DNA of 12,367 bases, taken from contig UQDI01000034.1 in NCBI GenBank assembly GCA_900539725.1, forward strand, positions 1-12,367, in the 5' to 3' direction. The translations under genes and the position numbers were made by a program. The notes under the pieces were generated by a model. The model had not been told where the DNA came from, made no database searches, and saw nothing but the letters and a program-made list of their open reading frames with translations. This document shows, piece by piece, positions 6,694-12,367 of this stretch. Within the stretch, counting starts at the first letter, position 1; the number at the start of each line of letters is the position of its first letter. Source of the stretch: an uncultured Eubacteriales bacterium. GTDB taxonomy: Bacteria; Bacillota; Clostridia; Tissierellales; Peptoniphilaceae.

Positions 6694-6724
6694 AATTAAG
6701 AAAAAAAGAGAGCCAAAGCTCTCT
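6694..6724 (-). terminator. Intrinsic terminator of the M16 peptidase operon, right copy of a 31-bp repeat
   Basis: Minus-strand stem AGAGAGC-TTTG-GCTCTCT (6707-6713/6718-6724) is followed by a T7 run. It lies 37 nt after the peptidase stop codon. It is the sister copy of 4707-4737. Confidence 0.85.
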
Positions 6725-6761
6725 TAAATAATTTATATATTGTTTTGAGAATATTTAAATC

Positions 6762-9602
6762 CTATCTAATATCGATTATCTCATCATATTCTATACCGTC
6801 ATCTGATTCTGGACCTATTACAGCAATACTTGCATCTTTTAATTTTTTCAATTTATCCACGTACTTTTCCTTCAATTTATCCAAATCTGTATCCAAAATT
6901 TCTCTATAAGCCTTCAAATCGTCTTCTTCTGTCATGCCTTGAAGCATTCTCACGAAGGCAAGTTTGCCCTTTTGTCCCTTGCCGTACGCTTTATTGAACT
7001 TCAGTGTCGAAGCGATCTTCCTTCTCTCAAGCTCGTCTTGGTCAAGCTCGCAGCCCTCTAAGAACTCGGCGGACTTCCTCATAACGCCTAAGCTTCTCGC
7101 AACGTGCGGATCTCTAAATGTAAACTCTGCTAGGTAGTCAATGCCTGCACTTAAGCCATCGCCATATGCACCGCCCTTGGCACGGATCTCTGTGTGTAGG
7201 TAGTCGTTCGACAGTATTTGTCTTAAAACTTCTACATCGCCGTCGTTATCGCTATCTAAGTCAGTTGCCATACCATTGAAGTAGACCTTTGATGAAACGA
7301 TAAACTTAGTATTTTTCTTTTCTCTTTTCTTTTCTACGTTTATGGCTGGAGCGTCTATGCTCTCAAGTGATGCTTCAAGTTCAGCTATAGCCTTATCTAA
7401 CTCAGCTATTCTACCTTCAAAAGAATAGTGTGAGATAAAGCCATCTTTTCTAAACATAGTCTTCATTAGACGTTTATAGTCTTTTATCTCTTCGTCCTTA
7501 AGCTCGTCGAAGTTTGCCTTCAATTCTTTAAGGTGAATGAATTTTTCTATGCCATGAAGTTTTAGCGTAAGTCTCTCTTTTTCAAGGCTTTGCGCCTTCG
7601 CTACATCCATGGCGATGGCTGGGGCGATGTTTAGTACGTTATTATCAAAGTCTGAAACGCTTTCCAAAACGTTCATCTTAAGTACTTTTTCATCGCTTGG
7701 GTCGGAGTACTTGATGATCTCGTCAATAAGCTTCATCGCTCTAACTGCCTTATCCTTCGTAAACTTCGCGCTGCATTGCACAAATGGAGTCAATTTGCCG
7801 TTCTTGTAATTTTTCACAACGCTCGCAGCAAAATTTATCGCACCAGTAGTTTTGAATATGTCAGTCTCAAGTTTTTCTCTCGATGACTTAGTAGTCTTGA
7901 TGTCAGCAAGGAGATCAACTAAATTAGCGACTTTCACGTAGTCCTCTTCGGCAAGGTGAGAAATGTCGAAGAATAGGTTTAGGTAGCAGATCTTGCTATC
8001 TTCCTTAGAGTAATAAGCTGAGTCAGAGATTTTTTCAAGCGGAAGCTTTTCAATATCGCGTGGCAAATCGCTTAGCTTAAGTGTCGGTATGCTAGCAAGG
8101 GCCTCTTTACTGTCTCCTGCTTCTTGCATCGCCTTAAGGTCTTCATTTTCCTTAATTAGCGCTTCTAGCTCCTCATCTCTTAGCCCTGCCTTGTACTCAT
8201 CAAGCGCCTTTCTCTCTGCTTCGTCTCTGTCCTTGTAAAAGTCTTTAACTGGATAAAAATCAATTAGCTTAGAATCCTTGTGAACATCTTTCACGAAGTT
8301 TATAAAAGCACTTTGGTCCTTCTTAAGCTCCTCAAGTGTAGCATTATACGCAAAGGCAGTCGCTGGTGACTTGTCAAATAGCCACATAGCCACAGCTTTT
8401 AGCGCAAGTGCAATGCCCTTTGTTGCAGTATTTGCAAACTCTTTAAGCGTAAAGTCCATTAAATTAAGCGCTGAGTCATAGATATCGCCATTGATACGGC
8501 CTGCCTTGATGTTCTCAAGCTCTTCTTCTACAGCATCTTTGAAAATATCTGCCTTGCCGCCATCTGCGTCTTTTAAAATCATATTTATGTCAGTGAAGTT
8601 ACCATTACCATAGCCATAGTTGGAGTAACTTAGTAAATCACTCGCAATGCCCATCTCTTGGATCTTCTTCTTAAGCGGCGAATTTGAGAAATAGCTTAGG
8701 TACTTACTCAAAAACTCTGTCATGATGCTGTCGCGAGTGTTGTCGATATCGCCTGTGATGAAGCTATATGCATAATTGTGCTTGTCGGAGACATCGTTTG
8801 GATAAGCGCGCTCGATAAATTTTTTACTGTCCTTCGCTAAAGTCATGCCAATTTTGTTCGGAATTTCCTTGTACTCGTAGGCGGATAGAAACTCGTCAAG
8901 ATGTTCTAATTCCTCGTCTACGTCGCCATCGCCATACAAAACAGTGTAGGAATTCGATGGGTGGTAGTGCCTCTTGTAGTAGTCAAGAAGCTCATCGTAA
9001 GTCAATTTGATGATCTCGTAAGGGTCGCCGCCTGAGTTGAAAGCGGGATAATTGCCGGGATACATCTCCTCTTGCATCGCTTGGTAGATGAACTCTTCTG
9101 AAGAGGACATAGCGCCCTTCATCTCGTTATAAACAACGCCTTGGTACTGTATTTCGTCATCTTTGTTAAAAATTTCGCGTCTAGTTCCTTCTTGAAGAAA
9201 GACTCTCTTATCCGTTAATAGTCTCGGATTGAAGACTGCATCTAGGTAAACGTCCATCAAATTGTAGAAGTCCTTCGCATTTCTTGATGAAATCGGATAA
9301 ACTGTCATGTTTTGGAAAGTCATCGCGTTCAAAAACGTTGCAAGTGACGACTTTGCAAGGTCCATGAAGGGCTCCTTCGTTGTGTATTTCTTCGAGCCCG
9401 ACAAAACTGCGTGCTCAATTATGTGCATTATGCCCTTCGAATTCTCTGGAATCGTTCTAAATCCTATCATAAAGGCTTTGTTGTCATCGTCATTTTCAAA
9501 TTTGATGACTCTAGCCTTAGTCTTGTTGTGCGTAAAAATCTTGTACGCTGAACTTATTTCGTCTATAAATCCGCTCTCTATAAGAGAAAATTTTTCGTTC
9601 AT
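6762..9602 (-). CDS. M16C family zinc metallopeptidase (PreP-like)
   Basis: This 946-residue clamshell oligopeptidase of the insulinase/pitrilysin clan should degrade unstructured peptides inside the cell. The inverted zinc motif HIIEH (His60, catalytic Glu63, His64) is intact. The third ligand is Glu160 in VVYNEMKG, 96 residues after His64, the spacing of the M16C/PreP branch. Characteristic stretches such as SLATFLNAMT and NLMDVYLDAVF, and the C-terminal substrate-binding Arg807/Tyr813 pair in RAKGGAYG, are present. The length is that of the full four-domain protein, so it appears complete. The ATG at 9602 has GAGGTGA upstream. It lies 19 nt after ybaK with no terminator between, so both probably share the ybaK promoter; a terminator follows at 6694-6724. 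No signal peptide is visible. Role in a peptide-fermenting anaerobe: amino acid supply and peptide clearance (inferred). Confidence 0.93.
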   Translation of the reverse strand: MNEKFSLIESGFIDEISSAYKIFTHNKTKARVIKFENDDDNKAFMIGFRTIPENSKGIMHIIEHAVLSGSKKYTTKEPFMDLAKSSLATFLNAMTFQNMTVYPISSRNAKDFYNLMDVYLDAVFNPRLLTDKRVFLQEGTRREIFNKDDEIQYQGVVYNEMKGAMSSSEEFIYQAMQEEMYPGNYPAFNSGGDPYEIIKLTYDELLDYYKRHYHPSNSYTVLYGDGDVDEELEHLDEFLSAYEYKEIPNKIGMTLAKDSKKFIERAYPNDVSDKHNYAYSFITGDIDNTRDSIMTEFLSKYLSYFSNSPLKKKIQEMGIASDLLSYSNYGYGNGNFTDINMILKDADGGKADIFKDAVEEELENIKAGRINGDIYDSALNLMDFTLKEFANTATKGIALALKAVAMWLFDKSPATAFAYNATLEELKKDQSAFINFVKDVHKDSKLIDFYPVKDFYKDRDEAERKALDEYKAGLRDEELEALIKENEDLKAMQEAGDSKEALASIPTLKLSDLPRDIEKLPLEKISDSAYYSKEDSKICYLNLFFDISHLAEEDYVKVANLVDLLADIKTTKSSREKLETDIFKTTGAINFAASVVKNYKNGKLTPFVQCSAKFTKDKAVRAMKLIDEIIKYSDPSDEKVLKMNVLESVSDFDNNVLNIAPAIAMDVAKAQSLEKERLTLKLHGIEKFIHLKELKANFDELKDEEIKDYKRLMKTMFRKDGFISHYSFEGRIAELDKAIAELEASLESIDAPAINVEKKREKKNTKFIVSSKVYFNGMATDLDSDNDGDVEVLRQILSNDYLHTEIRAKGGAYGDGLSAGIDYLAEFTFRDPHVARSLGVMRKSAEFLEGCELDQDELERRKIASTLKFNKAYGKGQKGKLAFVRMLQGMTEEDDLKAYREILDTDLDKLKEKYVDKLKKLKDASIAVIGPESDDGIEYDEIIDIR

Positions 9603-9621
9603 TAAATCACCTCAATTATCC

Positions 9622-10104
9622 TTATTGTAACACAGCGCTCTTGACTATGTCAATGGCGGCCCCATCCGTTAGCTTGATTAGATCTTTTGGACTTAGTTTT
9701 ATTTGCAAACCAACTTTGCCTCCGCTCACGTAAATATATTCCTTATCCATCGCCGATGCGTCGATAAACGTCTTAAGTTTCGTCTTCATGCCAATGGGTG
9801 AGCAGCCGCCGTGCACGTAGCCTGTTAGTGGCAGTAAATCCTTTTGTTTCAGCATATCCACTTTCTTCGCACCAGACGCTTTTGCCGCCTTTTTAAGGTC
9901 AAGCTCCATCGCCACGGGCACTATGAAAACAAAGTGTTCCCCTTTATTCGTCTCAGTAACTAGGGTCTTAAAAACCATTCTTTCATCTTCATTAAGTGTG
10001 CGAGCGACGTCAGTCCCACTGATTCCAAGGCTCGCATCGTATTCAAACTCCTCATAATCTACGCCCGCCGCGTCAAGTAGGCGCATCGCATTTGTCTTTT
10101 TCAT
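9622..10104 (-). CDS. ybaK: Cys-tRNA(Pro)/aminoacyl-tRNA deacylase YbaK/EbsC
   Basis: This 160-residue single-domain protein of the YbaK/ProX superfamily should hydrolyse tRNA(Pro) mischarged with cysteine, a trans-editing step in translation. The invariant catalytic lysine is Lys46 in MVFKTL, and the family loop GYVHGGCSPIGMK spans 95-107. Length and order match bacterial YbaK closely. The ATG at 10104 follows an AGGTGA site. It is the first gene of an operon with the M16C peptidase, transcribed from a promoter at 10120-10148 that overlaps the divergent iadA promoter. No functional link to the peptidase is evident; co-transcription may be incidental. Confidence 0.92.
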   Translation of the reverse strand: MKKTNAMRLLDAAGVDYEEFEYDASLGISGTDVARTLNEDERMVFKTLVTETNKGEHFVFIVPVAMELDLKKAAKASGAKKVDMLKQKDLLPLTGYVHGGCSPIGMKTKLKTFIDASAMDKEYIYVSGGKVGLQIKLSPKDLIKLTDGAAIDIVKSAVLQ

Positions 10105-10119
10105 AAAATCACCTAGTTT

Positions 10120-10148
10120 ATTATACCCAAAACTATTGTCATAGTCAT
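10120..10148 (-). promoter_or_regulatory. ybaK promoter
   Basis: On the minus strand ATGACT (10148-10143), a 17-nt spacer and a perfect TATAAT (10125-10120) lie directly before the ybaK ribosome site, giving a leader of about 10 nt. Its spacer contains the -35 box of the opposing iadA promoter, so the two polymerases should compete. Confidence 0.6.
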
Positions 10149-10164
10149 GCTTTTGTGCTATGAT
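10136..10164 (+). promoter_or_regulatory. iadA promoter
   Basis: TTGTCA (10136-10141), a 17-nt spacer and TATGAT (10159-10164) place the transcript start near 10171, just before the GGAGG site at 10174-10178. This excludes the in-frame upstream ATG at 10147 as a start. Confidence 0.7.
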
Positions 10165-10185
10165 TTACTTAGTGGAGGTGGATTT

Positions 10186-11298
10186 ATGCTGCTTGTTAGA
10201 AATGCAAATTATAATGGTAATAGTGTTGACATCTTGTCTTTAGACGGCACTATTACCATAATAAAGGAAAATATAGAAAATTATTATGGAATTGAAGAAA
10301 TCGATTTAAAGGGAAAAAGAGTTTTTCCTAGTCTTATCGATGGCCACGTACACGTGACTGGTGGCGGCGGAGAGATGGGTCCAACGTCGCGCGTTCCCGA
10401 GATAAAGTATGAGGACATAATTATGGCTGGGGTGACGACGCTCGTTGGACTGCTTGGGACTGATAGCACGACTCGTTCGGTCGAAAATTTGGTGTCGAAG
10501 GTCAAGGCGCTAAACGAGTACAACGTCAGAGCCTTTGCACTGACTGGCGCCTACGAGTTTCCTTCTAAAACCATAACAGGCTCGGTTAAAAAGGACATCA
10601 CTTACATAAGTGAGATAATCGGCTGTAAGCTAGCAATTTCAGACCACAGAGCAAGTTACATCACAGAGGACGAACTCGTAAGGCTAGCGAGCGAGTGCTA
10701 CCTGGGCGGCCTCTTCGCCGGCAAAGTTGGCGAATTACACATGCATACGGGCGGACTGGGCAAGGAAGGCCTTTCAAAAGTCTTCCACGTCCTTGAAAAA
10801 CACGAGATCCCGATCAAGACTTTCAGGCCGACACATTGCAAAAACATAGTGGACGACGCTGTTAAGTTTATGAATATGGGTGGATACGCGGATTTCACTG
10901 CAGGTGACGATGGTCTTGACGCGATCGACTACGCGATAAAGAATGCGCCATTTGATAAAATCACGCTTTCGTCGGACTCGAACGGCTCTGTGCCTATCTG
11001 GTCCAAGGACAAGGAGCTCTTAGGTATAGGAGCTGCAAAGATTACAGAGCTTTTCGATACTATAAAGGCGCTATCCCATAACTATGGCTATGGTCTTGGC
11101 GAGATGATTAAACTTGCCTCGACAAACGCAGCGAAGGCGCTTGAGATAGACCATATCACAGGCGAGATCAAGGAAGGGCTTTCACTTGACCTTATGGCGC
11201 TTGACGATAATGACAACATAGACACAGTTATTAGCAAGAGCATTGTTGAGATGAAAGATAAAAAAGTTTTGCGCAAAACTAATTTTTCTGATTTTTAG
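10186..11298 (+). CDS. iadA: Beta-aspartyl (isoaspartyl) dipeptidase
   Basis: This 370-residue binuclear zinc amidohydrolase should cleave beta-aspartyl dipeptides, which arise from spontaneous deamidation or isomerisation of Asn/Asp. The metal-site residues of IadA are visible in order: His54 and His56 in DGHVHVTGGGGE, substrate-binding Glu63, bridging Lys148 in GCKLAISDHR, His187 in LHMHTGG, His217 in RPTHC and catalytic Asp264 in SSDSNGS. Length is slightly under the E. coli enzyme, and nothing is missing. The ATG at 10186 is 7 nt after GGAGG. It is the first gene of a two-gene operon; the next gene begins 8 nt after its stop, whose TAG is part of the next ribosome site (TAGGAGG). Confidence 0.94.
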   Translation: MLLVRNANYNGNSVDILSLDGTITIIKENIENYYGIEEIDLKGKRVFPSLIDGHVHVTGGGGEMGPTSRVPEIKYEDIIMAGVTTLVGLLGTDSTTRSVENLVSKVKALNEYNVRAFALTGAYEFPSKTITGSVKKDITYISEIIGCKLAISDHRASYITEDELVRLASECYLGGLFAGKVGELHMHTGGLGKEGLSKVFHVLEKHEIPIKTFRPTHCKNIVDDAVKFMNMGGYADFTAGDDGLDAIDYAIKNAPFDKITLSSDSNGSVPIWSKDKELLGIGAAKITELFDTIKALSHNYGYGLGEMIKLASTNAAKALEIDHITGEIKEGLSLDLMALDDNDNIDTVISKSIVEMKDKKVLRKTNFSDF

Positions 11299-11306
11299 GA
11301 GGACTT

Positions 11307-12185
11307 ATGACGATTATAGCTACTTGGAAAATGGCTTTGAATGGCACAAAGCTCGCACGTGAGGCGCTACTCGATAGTGCACCACTTGAAGAAGCCTTGA
11401 TAACTTTAATAAAAGATGTTGAGCTGAACGAAGATTTTCACTCGGTCGGCTACAGTGGCCTACCTAATGAAGATGGCGTGGTTGAGTGCGATGCAGCCAT
11501 AATGAACGGGGACAATCTGCACTTTGGCGCGGTTGCTGGCCTTAGAAATATAAGGAGCGCTGTCTCAGTCGCTTATACGCTCATTGATAATGAGTACAAT
11601 AACTTTTTGGTCGGCGAAGGCGCTTTGAAACACGCTAAGGAAGTGAGTTTCAAGGAAGAAGAGATGCTTACAGACGAAGCAAAAAAGCGCTGGCTCGAAG
11701 AAAGGGCGAAGAAGCCAAAGGTATATAAAGGCCACGATACAGTCTGCGGGCTGATTGCAGAGGACGGAAGGGTTGTCGCAGCTACATCGACATCGGGTCT
11801 CTTTATGAAAAAGATGGGCCGCGTGGGCGACTCGCCTCTTGTGGGTCCAGGCCTATATGCGGACAGCGAAGTGGGCGCCGCAGCTGCAACAGGCGTCGGC
11901 GAAGACATAATTAAAGGAACACTCTCGTATGCAATAGTTAGTTTAATGGCAGGTGGCCTAAGCCCTCAAGACTCCGCGACAAAGGCAGTCATGGATTTAG
12001 ACGCAAAACTTAGGCCGAAGGGCGAAGAGCCACGCGATTTCTCAGTAATTGCAGTAAATAAGGACGGAGCATGGGGCGCAGCCACAAACATAGCCGAGTT
12101 TCCATTCATTGTAAGCGAAGCAAATGGCAAAACGAGTATGTATATAGCGAGAGACTTTGGACGGGAAATAGAAAAGATTAAGTAA
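11307..12185 (+). CDS. N(4)-(beta-N-acetylglucosaminyl)-L-asparaginase-like Ntn hydrolase
   Basis: This 292-residue protein of the glycosylasparaginase/type III asparaginase family is made as a precursor that cuts itself before a threonine to form alpha and beta chains. The cleavage site is GHD-TVCG, with nucleophile Thr145 becoming the beta-chain N-terminus. The beta chain carries the family block TSTSGLFMKK-GRVGDSPLVGPGLYADSEVGAAAATG (160-196), including the substrate-binding RVGDSP. There is no signal peptide, so it is cytoplasmic, unlike some glycosylasparaginases. Paired with iadA it probably hydrolyses asparaginyl or isoaspartyl peptides, or glycosylated Asn, to release aspartate. The exact substrate is not decidable from sequence. 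The ATG follows AGGAGG with ideal spacing. The stop codon lies inside the first unit of an 18-bp tandem array, so the C-terminal tail borders a slippage-prone sequence. Confidence 0.9.
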   Translation: MTIIATWKMALNGTKLAREALLDSAPLEEALITLIKDVELNEDFHSVGYSGLPNEDGVVECDAAIMNGDNLHFGAVAGLRNIRSAVSVAYTLIDNEYNNFLVGEGALKHAKEVSFKEEEMLTDEAKKRWLEERAKKPKVYKGHDTVCGLIAEDGRVVAATSTSGLFMKKMGRVGDSPLVGPGLYADSEVGAAAATGVGEDIIKGTLSYAIVSLMAGGLSPQDSATKAVMDLDAKLRPKGEEPRDFSVIAVNKDGAWGAATNIAEFPFIVSEANGKTSMYIARDFGREIEKIK

Positions 12186-12301
12186 ATGAAATTGATTAAG
12201 TAAGTGAAATTGATTAAGGAAGTGAAATTGATTAAGGAAGTGAAATTGATTAAGTAAGTGAAATTGGTTTGAGAAGTGAAATTGGTTTGAGAAGTGAAAA
12301 G
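12176..12301 (+). repeat. Seven tandem 18-bp repeats
   Basis: Seven consecutive 18-bp units start at 12176, 12194, 12212, 12230, 12248, 12266 and 12284. Units 1-5 follow GATTAAG(T/G)AAGTGAAATT, with A for G at one position in unit 1. Units 6-7 begin GGTTTGAG instead, and the last ends AAG. Unit 1 contains the stop codon of the asparaginase-like gene. Units 3 and 4 carry GAA where units 1, 2 and 5 carry the TAA stop. There are no unique spacers, so this is not a CRISPR array. Confidence 0.9.
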
Positions 12302-12312
12302 GCGAGGAAAAC

Positions 12313-12367
12313 TGTACTGCCCCCTTAAATCCGGACACGGAAATAAGGGGGTATTTTAATGAAAAAA
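12313..12367 (+). mobile_element. Left end of an IS3-family-like insertion sequence (partial)
   Basis: From 12313 the sequence TGTACTGCCCCCTTAAATC resembles the terminal inverted repeat of IS3-family (IS150-type) elements. A hairpin follows (CCCCCTTA 12320-12327 with TAAGGGGG 12344-12351, inner CCG/CGG), then an AGGGGG ribosome site and an ATG at 12359. The window ends after three codons (Met-Lys-Lys), consistent with the lysine-rich start of a transposase orfA. The other end and the target duplication are outside the window. Confidence 0.55.
12359..12367 (+). CDS. Start of a truncated reading frame, possibly transposase orfA
   Basis: An ATG followed by AAA AAA lies 7 nt after a GGGGG ribosome site, and the window edge cuts it. 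Only Met-Lys-Lys is visible, so the identity rests wholly on the IS-like end just upstream. Confidence 0.35.

Noticed and set aside
10147..10185. Upstream ATG start for IadA (13 extra residues).
   Set aside because: It lies in the promoter spacer, upstream of the -10 box. The ATG at 10186 has a perfect GGAGG site.
12176..12301. CRISPR-like repeat array.
   Set aside because: Units are only 18 bp, directly abutting with no unique spacers, and no cas gene is present.
12042..12338. Minus-strand open frame of 98 residues with FHLLNQ-like repeats.
   Set aside because: It is the antisense reading of the 18-bp tandem array and of the end of the asparaginase-like gene. It has no ribosome site and no plausible protein features.

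Overview
The window looks like a chromosomal segment of a low-GC, anaerobic Gram-positive bacterium. A Tissierellia/Peptoniphilaceae-type peptide fermenter is my best guess, inferred from the AT-rich intergenic DNA, strong GGAGG ribosome binding sites, and peptide-degrading genes typical of that group. No rRNA, tRNA or phylogenetic marker is present to prove it.

Left part, 1-2992, minus strand: a tight three-gene operon encodes an ABC ATPase, an ABC-2 type permease and a two-TM sensor histidine kinase (8-nt overlap, then a TAATG overlap). Its promoter has a perfect TATAAT but no -35 box. In its place are four CTTAA boxes at exactly 11-bp pitch, the signature of an OmpR/PhoB-family response regulator. 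No response-regulator gene lies in the window. Non-coding DNA on both sides of the operon (1-286 and 3000-3250) holds structured inverted repeats that share one hairpin apex.

Middle, 3253-4660, minus strand: a MATE-family efflux pump with its own promoter. Promoter and Shine-Dalgarno positions indicate that translation starts at an ATT codon.

4707-6724: an AT-rich two-gene cassette encodes an ABC/RecF-type AAA ATPase and a small protein with a PD-(D/E)XK-like nuclease motif. It has its own promoter and terminator and is bracketed by two nearly identical 31-bp copies of a terminator. I regard this as the best candidate for an undescribed antiviral or DNA-conflict system.

6762-10104, minus strand: an operon of ybaK (Cys-tRNA(Pro) deacylase) followed by a complete M16C zinc metallopeptidase (PreP-like oligopeptidase). 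Divergent from it, on the plus strand, is an operon of iadA (isoaspartyl dipeptidase) and a glycosylasparaginase/isoaspartyl peptidase-like Ntn hydrolase. The two promoters overlap back to back. Together these four genes suggest peptide breakdown, salvage of isoaspartyl/asparaginyl peptides, and tRNA quality control.

Right end, 12176-12367: seven 18-bp tandem repeats begin inside the last codons of the asparaginase-like gene. They are followed by what appears to be the left end of an IS3-family insertion sequence whose first ORF begins just before the window stops.
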